Below are positions 34,231-45,520 of a stretch of 64,000 nt of DNA, piece after piece. A program made the position numbers and the translations under genes. Below the pieces are notes generated by a model, which saw nothing but the letters and a program-made list of their open reading frames with translations, had not been told where the DNA came from and made no database searches. The stretch is taken from NCBI GenBank assembly GCA_963556145.1, contig OY744467.1, forward strand, positions 620,001 through 684,000, given 5' to 3'. Every line of letters starts with the position of its first letter. Position 1 is the first letter of the stretch. The DNA is from Hygrocybe punicea (lineage: Eukaryota; Basidiomycota; Agaricomycetes; Agaricales; Hygrophoraceae).

Positions 34231-37200
34231 TGCCAGTGAGGCTGGAGCAGGAGGAGGTGAGAGCCATCGCAGAGAAGAACCACAAAGATACGGAAGAGGG
34301 AAAGGCTAACATGGATCTTGACAGGACACCAAGATCAAAGATGTTGCAAGAGAGCTAGCAGCCGCCAAAGAACTTGTAGGCCAACAATGATGTACCGTCT
34401 ACCGCAAAGTGTGAACGCCGGTGGGACATGTCAGAACCAACGGACGAAAATGTGGATCCCAACTAACGTAACATGGGCAAATGGTCCAAGGAGGCTTTCG
34501 ACGCCTCTGCCCCAAAGAAACACCGTTCACATTGGGATGCCACGCCCGCTGACGTCTGAGACCACAAAGCGTTCTCGCTGCAGCCAATGGCTTCATAGAT
34601 GCCTCCATGGCTCCCATAATCATGATGATGTAGAAACCGAACAGGAAGGTGATTTCTATGGCACCAATGATCATTACGGTTATGAACTGTTTGGTGAGGA
34701 TAGCCATTGTGCGTTGGTTTGGGAAGACAGTATGTTGTACAGCGAAGACAATGAAAGTGACGTCCGTTGGCAAGGCGACTATTCAGATACAGCAAGGTAA
34801 TGTGGGGATGTGTCCATGGTTGGTCTGGATTGTTCTAGAAGAAGAAAGGATAAAAAGAGAACAAGGACAAGAATAAACAATGATGTCCAAAAGAAGACAA
34901 AAGGTAAAGGGAAACAAAAAAGGAAGGTATGATAAAGTGGAATCGTCATCGTGGGTAGCGGAGTCGGAATCGGAGTTGCGGAGTTGAAAAATGTAACACG
35001 GACGAAGAACTTGACGCCGTCCTTCCTGCAGCTGGCTACGCCATAGTCCTGCCCCCACCTGGGTATGCTCCCATGGTCATCCCTTGTAAACTGTTGGCAA
35101 CTCCCATAACAGAGGTGGGCAGGTTTGAAATCTAGGAAAGCTCCGATGCTGCATCCCTCGCAGCAGAGCACCCGAACTCCCTACAGAAATCGCAGGCGTT
35201 GGCAACCTCACATTTTTCAAGGCAGAGGAGGACGAGACCGAACTCTCAGTCGAGGAGATGAAGGAGCGCAAGATCATGTGCCTCCTCCTCAAAATAAAGA
35301 ATGGCACACCCCCTGTGTGCAAAACCGCACTCCGGCAGATCACAGATAAAGCACGCGAATTCGGAGCTGGGCCACTTTTTGACAAGATACTGCCCCTCCT
35401 CATGGAACACACACTTGAAGATCAGGAGTGCCATCTTCCCATCAAGGTCATTGACTGCGTACTGTACAAGCTCGACGACCTTGTCCACCCTTATGTTCAC
35501 AAGATCCTCATTGTCATCGAACCCCTTCTCATCAATGAGGACTACTACGCTCTCGTCAAGGGTCGTGAGATCATCTCAAACTTGTCCACAGCTGTGTGGT
35601 ACACATGATCTCCACAATGCGACCAGATATCAACCACGCAGATGAGTATGTTCGTAATACGACAGCATGTGCATTCTCGGTCGTGGCCTCCGCTCTCAGC
35701 ATCCCTTCACTCCTCCCATTCCTCAAGGCCGTGTGCCGCTCGAAAAAGTCGTGGCAGGCGCAGTACACCGGCATTCGCATTGTCCAGCAAATTGCAATCA
35801 TGATAGGCTGTGCTGTACTGCCACACCTTCGCAACCTCGTTGACTGCATTGCGCATGGTCTGTCTGATGAGCAGCAGAAGGTACACACGATGACCGCCCT
35901 GGGGCTAGCTGCGCTTGACTAGGCGGCAGCTCCGTATGGCATTGAGTCATTGATAATGTACTGCAACCCCTATGGATTGGCACATGTCTTCACCAAGGGA
36001 AGGGGCTAGCTGTGTTCTTAAAGGCTATCGGGTTCATTATCCCTCTAATGGACCCCGAGTACGCGTCCTACTACACCAAGGTCATTGTCATCCTCATCCG
36101 TGAGTTCAAGACGTCAGATGAAGAGATGAAGAAGATCGTTCTCAAGGTAGTGAAGCAGTGCGCAGCCACCAAAGGTGTGACACCTGTGTACATCAAGCAT
36201 GACATCCTCCCCGACTTCTTTAAGGCGTTTTTGGTATGACACTTGGCGCTGGACTGGCGAAACTACCGGCAGGTCATTGAGACAACCGTGGAGCTCACAC
36301 AGAAAGCCAGCGTGTCAGAGATTGTGGCGTGTATTGTCAACGAGCTGAAAGATGAGGCAGAACCATATAGGAAGATGGTGATGGAGACTATCACAAAGGT
36401 GGTGGCGACGTTGGGTGTGTCAGATATTGACGAGAGGTTAGAAGTTAGGCTTGTGGACGGTATCATCTACTCATTCCAGGAGCAGACCACCGAAGACCAG
36501 GTGATGTTGGATGGATTTGGGACCATTGTGAATGCTCTTGGTGAGTCTTACACATCCACTTGGTATGGAAACGTTACTGAATTGCTTGCTTTCAGAAGCC
36601 ATACCTCACACAGATTGTATCAACTATCCTATGGTGGTTGAATAATAAGAGCGCGAAAGTGCGTCAGCAGGCTGCAGATCTCACAACTAGGCTGGCAGTC
36701 GTTATCAAACAGTGTGGTGAAGATCAGCTACTCAGCAAGCTTGGTCTCGTTCTGTTTGAGCAGTTGGGCAAGGAGTATCCAGATACACTGGGCAGTATGA
36801 TTGCTGCAGAGGGCGCCATTGCGAACGTTGTGGGTATGACACAGATGAACCCGCCTGTCAAAGATTTATGTGAGTCACATCTGTACCTTTCAGACTGAAT
36901 TCATAAGTGACGCTGATGAATGTCTGATCACACAGTACCTCGAATGACACTGATTCTTCGCAACAGACACAAAAAGGTGCAGGAAGCTTCTATCAATCTC
37001 ATCAGTCGCATTGGTGAGTGGTTTCGATCTCTACATGTATTCGTGTGACTTATCATCTTTCGACAGCAGATCGTGGTGCGGAATTCGTGCCTGCTCGTGA
37101 ATGGATGCGTATTTGCTTTGAGCTGCTCAATCTTCTCAAGGCACATAAAAAGGGTATTTGGTGAGCTGCGGTGAATTCTTTCGGGTACATCACCAAAAGT

Positions 37201-38261
37201 CTTGGCCCACAAGACATCCTGTCAGTACTATTGACAAATTTACGTGTCCAGGAGCGACAGAGTCAGGTGTGTAGCACTGTCGCAATTGTGATCGTGGCAG
37301 AAACTTGTGGTCGTGAGTTTCATTTGCCCAGAGGTGACGAGTTGATCATTGTTCAATATAGCCTTCACCTGTATTCCCGCCATCTTGAACGAATACCGCA
37401 CGACGGAGCTGAATGTCTGCACAGGTTGCCTTAAAGCACTTTCTTTCGTTTTTGAATACATTGGACCACAATCGGCATATTACTGCGACTCAGTTGTCAC
37501 CATGCTGGAAGATGCTCTTACCGATTGTGATCTTGTTCATCGGCACACTGCAAGTACCATCATCAAACATCTCACATTGGGCATCGCCGGCTTGGGTTGC
37601 GAAGACTCCATGCTACATCTAATGAACCTCGTGTGGCCAAACTACTTCGAGACATCACCACACGTCATTGGCGCTGTGATGGACGCAATCGAAGCGATGC
37701 GGGTCACATTGGGCCCAGGCGTATTGTTGAGTTATGTGTTGCAAGGCCTGTTCCACCCAGCGAGGAAACTTGAAGTTCATGAGGTGCATCACTTTTTGAC
37801 ATTACGAATTCAATTTGCATGGTTCTAATGTACTTTGGATTTGTAGGACTGGCATGTTATAACACACTGGTCCCTTTCTACCCTGACCTAAGTGAACTCA
37901 GCTAGGGATGACCACGGGTTTGGGTCAACCCACGGTATTACCAAAACGGGTTGCGCGGGTATGGGTAGGGTGTTTAATTTCGTCACCCGTGACCATACCG
38001 TGACCCATACCCGCGGTTTGGCGGTGTGTCACGGGTTCATCACACAACCACCACAACCACCTCGACGGCTACGACCAAGGGCGAGCAAGCGCGCGGCGAC
38101 CAGACGACCGACCGGAACAGTCAAAGGAAGGAGCAGGGAAGCGGCCGGGGGGTGGTGCTCCCACTTCCCAGCCTAGGTAAGTCTCAATTTCTGATCAAGT
38201 AATGAACTGTAGCTAACTACGCTATGACAACAACAACAACAGCATGGGGCAACAGCACGCA

Positions 38262-38595
38262 ACGACAATGACGCGTCGCCCTCTCGTCCACCTCGCGGAC
38301 ACACAACAACAACGCGTCGCCCTCTCGTCCACCTCGCAGACACGCAACAACAACAACGCGTGCCCCTCTCGTCCACCTCATGGACAAGCAACAACAATGA
38401 CACACCCCCTCTCGTCCACCTCGTGGACACGCAACAACAACAACAACACGTCCCCCGGCCCGGGCCTTTGTCCACCTCGCGGACACGCAACAACGACGCG
38501 TCCCCCTTCGTCCACCTTGTGGACACGCAACAGCGACGACAGCGACGCATCCCCCTCTCGTCCCCCTCTTGTCCACCTCGCAGACGTGCTACAAC
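38262..38595. repeat. 40-45-bp minisatellite in hAT 4
   Basis: About seven units containing CTCGTCCACCTCGCGGACAC followed by GCAACAACAA. The unit's CACCTCGCGGACA resembles the left arm of the palindromic module just downstream. Open frames through it (Arg-Gly-Gly or Val-Val-Val repeats) are repeat products. Confidence 0.8.
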
Positions 38596-38629
38596 GCGTC
38601 TGACGGCACATGCCCCCCTCGTTCCCCAT

Positions 38630-38695
38630 GTTGATCACCTCGCGGACAAGCACGTCGCGTCAATTGATGCCGGCGCTGCATCTGCGAGGTTGCAG
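38630..38695. repeat. Palindromic hAT module (hAT 4)
   Basis: CACCTCGCGGACAAGC..GCGTCAATTGATGCC..CATCTGCGAGGT: same arms and centre as in the other hATs. Confidence 0.75.
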
Positions 38696-38951
38696 AGCGG
38701 AACGGGGGCTGTGGTGGATGGCGGGACGCGACGGTACACCACAGGTAAGGTGTACCATCGTGACCCGTGGATGTTCGGGTGTGGTGCGGGTCAAAACCAC
38801 CCCGGGTAAGGTGTTCACGGGTACAGGTGCGGTGTCAGCCGAGCCGACCCGTTCAAGACCCGTGGTCATCCCTAAACTCAGCAAGGGCCAAAATGTGTAC
38901 AATAAGCACCCACTACTACAGTCCAAGTCTTTATTTAGGCCTCCGTGAGTT

Positions 38952-39761
38952 CTTACAACTTCTTAGTTTTTCATGGTAGAATGTCACTTGTTAACTTATT
39001 TGCTTGAAGATCTACTACTACTACTAGTACTAGTACTAGTAACTATCAGCTAACATTGCTTACAAGTAGCCCAAGTTGCAAAGGTGAATAAAAGTAGCTA
39101 TAAAAGCTTTAAAAAAATCCCAAGTAGTCCAAAAAAAGGCTAAGTTGCTAAAAGTGTCAAAAAAGGGATGTGTAAATTTACTGATGGAGGGCTTTTATAC
39201 TACTAGCTAAATCTACTAGAAGTTTCTTGTGGTGAGTAGAATACATGCTGCGCTTCAGCATTATTCATCGGACAGGTGGGTTTGAGTTCCGGGGTCACGT
39301 GATACGGATAACCAATCCTTTCCGTGACTATTCGGCCACTACTATCATCACCCCACACATCGGACAGGCCCAGCTTTCGGCCAGTCACACAATGTCACAG
39401 TGGCATATTTGAACCCCGTCTGTCAAAGCGTGACCAATTGCCTTTTTTTCTCCTCACCACAAACTGCATTTTACACCTAGAAAACACTTCTAAAATAACA
39501 ATATGATGTATTATATGTCTTGTATCAAGTTTACTGTGGATTGAGTTAAAATCGAGCGAGAAATTCGAAGTGGCCGAAAGCTGGGCCTGTCCGATGTGTG
39601 GGGTGATGATAGTATTCCCAACAGTTGGTATCGCGTTGTGTTTACTGGCCATATCGGCATATTCAAACTCAGTCGGCATTTGTCGTTCTCACAGGGACAG
39701 CTGTCAGGGTCCATCCTAAGTTCTGCCAGCGCAACCAGCCGCTTGTTTTGAAGGCGCCTAA
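38952..39761. other. AT-rich spacer with a short inverted repeat
   Basis: Contains a CTA/CTAGTA simple repeat near 39015-39045. An inverted repeat pairs about 39340-39383 (CCCACACATCGGACAGGCCC..) with about 39570-39612 (GGGCCTGTCCGATGTGTGGG..). A minus frame at 39511-39714 begins 'MDPDSCPCENDKCRLSL' but cannot be tied to a gene. Possibly a small MITE. Confidence 0.4.
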
Positions 39762-39889
39762 GAGCCTGTTCGGTATCAAAGTACTGGGCCTAGTATTTCC
39801 CTTATTTGGCAAAGCAATCAACGAAGGTTGATGCTGAGTTTGAATTGAGTTCAAACCAACTTCAGGCTGCCGCTATCATTGCCATCAGC

Positions 39890-41216
39890 ATGGACTCTGA
39901 CACTGACGACGACATCTTGGGCCTCGGGATTGACAATGAACTTGCCATAATTGCATTTATTGTCAATGCCCTTGGCAGCGCTGTGTACCTCTGGGCTCAA
40001 TCTTACTATCAGAAAATACCTTACCACACTTCAGCGCTTTCTGGTGATGAATGGGTCGACGAGTTGATGACAGGACATCCTGAACGTATCAGGTGTGAGC
40101 TTGGCGTCCACCTACACGTTTTCAAGCGTCTCCTCAGCGTGCTGCAAAAGATGGGTTATGGGGATTCCAAACATGTCACCCTTCGAGAACAGCTTGCTAT
40201 CTTCCTCTACACTTGTGTCACCGGTTTAACCATTCGACATGTCGGGGAGCGCTTTCAACATTCAAATGATACAATATCCAAGTATGTTTTTATTTTTGTC
40301 CTAGTGCTATTTAATTAAGAATCTGCAGGTGTTTCTATCGCATGTTACTCGCCTTTTCCTCGCCACCATTTTATACCAAATATGTGAAGCAACCAAAAGT
40401 TTCCGATCCGATCCCTTCGAAAATCGCCGACAACTCCAAATTTTTCCCCTATTTTGCAGATGCATTGGGTGCCATCGATGGCACCCACATCCACTGCTCA
40501 CCTTCAGCTGCTGAAAGGCAGTATTCTCGGAATCGAAAGGGTTTTTTGTCACAGAACTGTTTGATGGCCTGTAGCTTCGACCTCCAATTTCTCTATGTCG
40601 TGAGCGGCTGGGACGGCACAGCTGCTGATGCAGCAATGTTCAACGATGCGCGCTTCCACGACTTCTTTGTACCAGAAGGGAAATTCTACCTAGCTGATGC
40701 TGGGTTCCCCCTTATCGAGGAACTCCAGGTTCCATATCGTGCAACTCGCTATCACCTTGATGAATGGTTCCGAGGCGAACGCCGGTAATTTTTACCTATT
40801 TACAACCGCAAAAAAATACTGACTTAAGTTGCAGACCCAAGAATAAAGAAGAGTTGTTTAACCTACGACACTCTTCTTTACGCAACGTTGTTGAACGCAT
40901 TTTCGGGGTCATCAAACGCCGCTTCCGTATTCTCCTCATTCCACCTGAGTACAGCATGAAGGTACAGGCAAGAATCCCCCCTGCACTCTGTGCGCTCCAC
41001 AATTTCATCCGTCGCTATGACCCTGACGAAATCGAGACATACATCACCGATTCTGATGACTCTTCTGATGCCACCCCCTTTGGCAAATTAGCTCAACGCA
41101 TGCCAACCCGTCGAAGCCATGCAAATGCGAGCGCAAAGCGGGACACGATTGCACAGCAGATGTGGGGAGATTACCTTGCCTGGCGGGAAGCTATGGAGAG
41201 GAGGGGCGCCATGTAA
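39890..41216 (+). CDS. PIF/Harbinger transposase (DDE nuclease, HARBI1-like)
   Basis: Exons 39890-40281, 40329-40784 and 40835-41216 give 409 codons with no stop. The DDE triad is visible: D181 in 'ALGAIDGTHIHC', D254 in 'KFYLADAGFPL' and E303 in 'RNVVERIFGVIKRRFRIL'. An N-terminal helix-turn-helix-like region precedes it ('TLREQLAIFLYTCVTGLT'). Length and order fit Harbinger nucleases, which cut at the element ends and need the Myb-like partner for nuclear import and DNA binding. The first ATG after the TIR was chosen; an upstream in-frame TTG would extend the frame into the TIR. Confidence 0.93.
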
Positions 41217-41348
41217 ATCTTTATGTACTCATCATGTTTTTTTTTGTGTTTTGTTCTTAGTTCCGTTCAATGACATCCTGTTCTTCAAAGACATAAATTG
41301 AGGGTATACATAAAATACATACGAAGGAATGGCAGGAAGGATGGTAAG

Positions 41349-42558
41349 TTACGTGTCCGTTTGGGAAAAGTCAGGCATACAACGGTGCATTTTCTCCAGC
41401 TCCTTCTGAATCCAGCGCTTGCGAAGGCTCTCCCTCTTGATATCAAGGTATGTTCGTGCCATCTGTATATCAGCCACAACATCAAATATAGCAAGTATTG
41501 AATCGTCATCGAGGTATTTTTCCTCCTGCACCTTACGCCGTGCCTCACTCTTGATGTCATCGTCATCCACCTTGGTGAGTCGTTGCTGAGTGAATTTTGC
41601 CTTTGACTCAGAGGCAGTGCGGATAGTTGCATTGATGGAGGACAATTCCTCTCCAATACGATTCAGGGCAGTTGGCCCTGTTATCCGTGAACGCTTGCTA
41701 CTGCGAGATTCCCGTAAGGATGATTGTGAGGGTGAGATGAGGGATTCGGCTGGTGATTTACGTTTGGCAGACGGGACAGAATGGGATGGTGAGACAGGGC
41801 GGGAAGAGGGTGGGAGAGGGCCGTCGCTGTCAATGGGAAACCCGTTCCCACTATTGACCCTAGATCCACCAGCATTCACATCGCAATCTGAGAGACAGGC
41901 ATCATCAGTAGCTCCTGAAGACGACGATGAGCTATTGGAGCTCATCTGCGGCACTTCATGGCTTGTCTGACTGTTCCCTCGGTAGACACTCTTTCCTTTT
42001 GCTTGGGATGGCATGAGAGTGAGCATATCCTGATAATACTTCCAGCCTGAAGTACGAAAAGCGGCCAACTTTGGGTTTTTCTGGGAAATAACTCGATACA
42101 ACATTATACGGTAAAAAAACTGGACAAATACCTTAATATACTCCTCCCACACAGGCCGAGTATGCTCATCGATGTTGAGACCATGTGCAGGATCCCATGG
42201 CAGCCCAGATTGATGGGAAGCTTTATGGACAACGGCAAAAGTCTCCTTAAACTACATAAAATTTGTCAGCGACATTGAAACAGAAGGAAATGGATCAAAC
42301 CTTTTTCCATTTGTTCTGGCAAGATGTGATACTCTTATCGACACCTTTGTGGGGGGTCTTAGCCAATTCTGTGACGAGACCCTGCCAAACTGGTTTCTTG
42401 AAGTTGCCGCCATCACCCCCTTCTGCCTTGTGATCGATGAGATATTCGAGGAGAATAGTTTCATCCTGTTCAGACCACTGGGCATTGCTACGAGACTTCG
42501 GAGCAGACACAACAATCATTGGTGCTTGGGATGCTTGGGATGCTTGGGGTGCTGGCAT
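41349..42558 (-). CDS. Harbinger Myb/SANT-like accessory protein
   Basis: Exons complement(41349-42080, 42132-42251, 42302-42558 approximately, with the first donor at 42300/42301) give about 369 codons. A Myb/SANT-like domain is seen at residues 20-140: 'AQWSEQDETILLEYLIDHK', 'SCQNKWKK', 'RPVWEEYIKKNPKLAAFRT'. A Ser/Pro-rich linker and a charged C-terminal helix ('LEKMHRCMP') follow. In this superfamily the Myb-like partner binds the transposase and the element ends. Convergent with the transposase. Start placed at the first ATG outside the TIR. Confidence 0.9.
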
Positions 42559-42677
42559 CGCGACTGGTAGCCATTGAAGTGCTGTTCTCAATTCAAACTC
42601 AGCATCAACCTTCGTTGATTGCTTTGCCAAATAAGGGAAATACTAGGCCCAGTACTTTGATACCGAACAGGCTCTAA

Positions 42678-42900
42678 TGTCTAATGTCGCTGACATATAA
42701 GAACTACTCACGGCAATATGGGTGTTGGTTTCGACCTGTTGGATTTCTGACATATGGGGTAGCGGTGTAGGCGTATCAGGTGTGTCAGATTCGGGCTCGT
42801 AATCATTCTGCCTGACAACAAGTGACATGAGAGTGTCATCTTAGAGCGTCAACTATGTAAATGTTAGCACATCGTAACTCTCCCAGTGCCAACACACACA
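42678..42900 (-). other. Possible first exon of a small minus-strand gene
   Basis: ATG at 42828 reads 'MSLVVRQNDYEPESDTPDT' and 'PHMSEIQQVETNTHIA' up to a GTGAGT donor at about 42711. Downstream exons would lie beyond the Harbinger insertion; none could be confirmed. Confidence 0.3.
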
Positions 42901-43963
42901 ATGCAAAACCACGGCTACCATTGTGTTTTAGGTGGAAACAATCCAGGTATATATAGTGCACGGTAAGCTTACAGTCTCAGAGATTATTGTTAGTAATTGC
43001 CCGCTAGACCCAACTTCCTGGTTCCGAGTCGTCCAAATTCGTTCCCCATTGTTGTCTGCTGTACAACCCGCCAGGAGGCAGAGGACGTCTACAAATTTCA
43101 AGGTGCAATTGGAGAGCTCAATCAGTCACAGGAGTCCTATGCGCTGTTGGCGTCTCTCATTCAGCTGCCGGAGGGGGTAGCGGTGCTTAGGAACATTACC
43201 AGGTTCTATGCGGTTTTGATTGGGATGCCAGCAGGGATTTACCTGAGCTAGTAAGTGCTGTCTTGTGTGCTTTCTGCTATGCTAATTGACCATTTGACAC
43301 AAATTTCCAGCAATGATATTGAATGGTTATTCAGTACCAAGCTCACCCGGAAATTGAAAAAACTCGACACATTTCTGGATGCTGTCACGTACATGTTTAC
43401 CGAAGGCCGATTTCATACCGCAGTTACATTTGTGGATCATTATCGAAATCAACCTAGCACTACAGGAAGTTCGTCTGGGATCCCTGCTCCTGCTTGCAAG
43501 TATTTTTTCCATTTCCCAGTACATGTAACTGAGCCGCTCAAATGTAGGCGCTCCACCACCTTCACCTATTATCAAACACCGCCATACCACTGACGTGGCG
43601 ACAAATGACCCAGTCAGCACATCAGCACAGCCAAAAATACCATCGTCAATGTTGTCAGCGCCATCTGCTGTCATTCCAATCTATCAACACATTCGGTCAC
43701 TTGAAGGTATCATCAAATCCCTTCCAAGACGTCCAGCAATAAAATCCGAAGACGACAACTCGATTGCCTCAATTTCCGTGTTGGGCCCGGCAGCGAACAG
43801 ATATCTTGCAGCACATGGATACAACATTTCAGCAATACATCACATCGAACATGCTGTCTCTTCCAGCAACGATCTCCAAGATTTTATAGGCTACCTACAT
43901 CCTAGGGGAATGCCATGGACTGAAATTATCTATCTTTGGGAACTCATCCAAGTTGACGTGTAG
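42901..43963 (+). CDS. Unrecognised gene, several exons
   Basis: Coding character is clear from 42997 onward: 'TRQEAEDVYKFQGAIGELN', then across a 60-bp intron (43251-43310) 'YNDIEWLFSTKLTRKL' and 'EGRFHTAVTFVDHYRNQP', then a last part 'HIRSLEGIIKSLPRRP', 'GPAANRYLAAHGYNIS', 'RGMPWTEIIYLWELIQ' ending at 43961-43963. The ATG at 42901 ('MQNHGYHCVLGGNNPGIY') may be the start; its pattern recalls the viroplasmin/RNase H1 N-terminal domain but the evidence is weak. The joins near 42963-42993 and 43500-43547 do not restore frame as I read them, so either the splice model is wrong or the gene is damaged. Function unknown. Confidence 0.45.
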
Positions 43964-44355
43964 CCTCTGATTGTATATTGTGTGGACTATACATATTATT
44001 CCGTTGAGTCTATGTGAAATTGAATAACTTCGGCAACAACGAACAACAACATCGACTACAACAACTACAACAACATTAGCAACATCAGTGGTGGTACCCA
44101 CTCAGTAAGGCAGGCCAGGCGTTAGACCCGATCCTGCTCGACAACTGCATAGGCGACGAAGCTGTATATTGTTCATCGTGGTCAGTGTTGACGTGGAAAC
44201 CATCGCGGGTTGTAAATGATTTAAATTCTAATTCTAATCTATCAAGTACGAAGCCAGGCTCGAGCTTAATCTTGCTTTTCATTTCAGAAGTCGTTTGAAA
44301 ACAGTCCTGATACACCTCGCCCACCGTACCCAGCAGAGGTTGCCCTTCGCCTTTG
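43964..44355. other. Intergenic
   Basis: Contains an (ACAACA)-type run near 44030-44075. No gene seen. Confidence 0.4.
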
Positions 44356-45229
44356 ATGCCCTTTCCAGAGTCTCTCTCGACCTGTGAAGTCTGTGACGAA
44401 GAACCTGAATCTAACACACTAGCAGGCCTTCTTCGCTGTTCAACATGCAAAAACAAATTCTACTGCGTACGACCTTCGTGTTTTGTTTTCGCGCAACCAC
44501 AGTATTAAATAAATCATCAACAGAGCACTTCTTGCCAACGCGAGGATTGGAAGAAGCACAAGATGGATTGCTCGCTTTTACCGTCTGCTTCACCCCCTCC
44601 TGCGAACCAGCCAAGCGAGGAAATGGATGCCGAAGTTCGTAGAGTCACAGCTCTGCTTCACGCTGTTCGAGATAGCTGGGAAGTAGGTCCTTTCGTAATA
44701 TAACTCGTCAGTTGCAGTGTAACCCTCATTTCTAGGACCTAGATACCAGTTTGTCTGCAAACGCTCTCCGAAAGGCTAAGAGAAACACGACACAGGCAAA
44801 AGAGTTTGCAGGTGAATGATCGACCTAGGTCAGCACATTTTCCGGACATCCCTAACAGCCAGGCAAACAGCTCTCCGCCTTCTATCCAAATTCACCTTCA
44901 CCACAAATCTGAAGCTTAATCCTTTCCACCTGGCGGTTGTCTCCATCAGCCGCCTGTTTTTCCTGCACGACGTCTCTCACATGTCATTGCCGCAAGAAAC
45001 CGATGATCTCTTGAAACTATTCGAATCGTGCCAGTTTCCCAGCAGCTTCCCACAGTTGTACGGTCCCAAACTTCTCGCCAGACCTGGGGAGCTGAGTCCG
45101 GGAGAGTATGCGATGCTAATACAAACCTTGAATATGTACTACTTTGGACGCTCTCGGGGTGACGCTGATGAGACAATCAAAGAACGGGCGGATAGATGGT
45201 GTTCCCTTGTGGTCGTTTCCAAGTGTTAG
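44356..45229 (+). CDS. MYND zinc-finger protein
   Basis: Exon 44356-44466 and exon 44524-44682 join to give a full MYND finger: 'TCEVCDEEP', 'LLRCSTCKNKFYC', 'STSCQREDWKKHKMDC' (CxxC..CxxC..CxxxC..H..C). Exon 44736-44810 ('DLDTSLSANALRKAKR') and a likely exon from 44859 ('ARQTALRLLSKFTF', 'LPQETDDLLKLFESC', 'SPGEYAMLIQTLNMYYFGR') follow through introns of about 50 bp. MYND fingers bind Pro-rich peptides; no SET or other catalytic domain is seen. The 3' end is uncertain. Start is the ATG closest to the finger. Confidence 0.75.
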
Positions 45230-45520
45230 TTTCTATCTAGTTTCTGTTTAGCTCGTAATGTGTTCATCCTAGTTCTGGTTAGTTTGCCTTGGTCAAGTCA
45301 AAGACTTTCCAGATTTACTTTTGGAGCTTGAAGGCATGGTCGGACCTTCGGTGCGCATGCGGGTCTCCGTTAAAATCAACTCGAAATCTAGTTCTAAATC
45401 TAGCGAAATCAGAAATCAGAAATCCTTATTGTACGCCCCCGTCAGGCCATCAGAACATGATGAGGTTCGTGCACACTTGAAAAAGTCACCGAGCTCAATG
45501 ATCTAGTCGCATCCCACTGT
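45230..45520. other. Short intergenic stretch
   Basis: Probably the end of the MYND gene and promoter of the methyltransferase gene. No separate gene supported. Confidence 0.4.

Larger units (their letters stand above)
37903..38874. mobile_element. Non-autonomous hAT element 4 (972 bp)
   Basis: TIRs TAGGGATGACCACGGGT..ACCCGTGGTCATCCCTA and an exact 8-bp duplication AACTCAGC (37895-37902 and 38875-38882). Subterminal DNA is rich in GGGTCA/ACCCGTG. No transposase. It carries a 40-45-bp minisatellite and one palindromic module. Inserted near the 3' end of the SF3B1 copy. Confidence 0.93.
34405..38951 (+). pseudogene. sf3b1: Splicing factor SF3B1 (Hsh155/Prp10) dead copy
   Basis: Nearly the whole protein can be followed: N-terminal Trp-Asp motifs ('RRWDMSEPTDENVDPN', 'SHWDATPADV'), the LPPPGYAP region near 35050, then the HEAT repeats from 35200 ('[11 protein letters not shown]', '[18 protein letters not shown]', '[18 protein letters not shown]', '[11 protein letters not shown]', '[13 protein letters not shown]', '[15 protein letters not shown]', '[14 protein letters not shown]', '[19 protein letters not shown]', '[15 protein letters not shown]', '[17 protein letters not shown]') and the C-terminus 'KGQNVYNKHPLL', which lies beyond hAT 4. 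In a living cell SF3B1 is the U2 snRNP subunit that holds the branch-point duplex. Here TGA stops (36237-36239, 37162-37164), several frame changes and the hAT break the gene. More than a dozen invariant Arg codons carry C-to-T or G-to-A changes. A functional gene must exist elsewhere. Confidence 0.95.
39762..42674. mobile_element. Complete PIF/Harbinger transposon (2913 bp)
   Basis: Long TIRs of about 90 bp start GAGCCTGTTCGGTATCAAAG and the 3-bp duplication is TAA (39759-39761 and 42675-42677), as expected for PIF/Harbinger. It carries the usual two genes, transposase (plus) and Myb/SANT-like protein (minus), tail to tail 132 bp apart. Both have full open frames, so this copy may still be active. 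It is the only DNA transposon in the window with an intact transposase. Confidence 0.96.

Noticed and set aside
38240..38600. CRISPR-like array
   Set aside because: Repeat units are contiguous minisatellite units without unique spacers, in a eukaryotic transposon.
38173..38809. Overlapping frames of 119-149 codons on both strands
   Set aside because: Produced by the hAT 4 minisatellite.
34405..38951. SF3B1 as a functional gene
   Set aside because: Stops, frame changes, loss of invariant Arg residues and a hAT insertion rule it out.
42901..43100. Viroplasmin/RNase H1 N-terminal domain
   Set aside because: Only 'NNPGIY' and 'TRQEAEDVY' fit, and the exon join between them does not hold frame.
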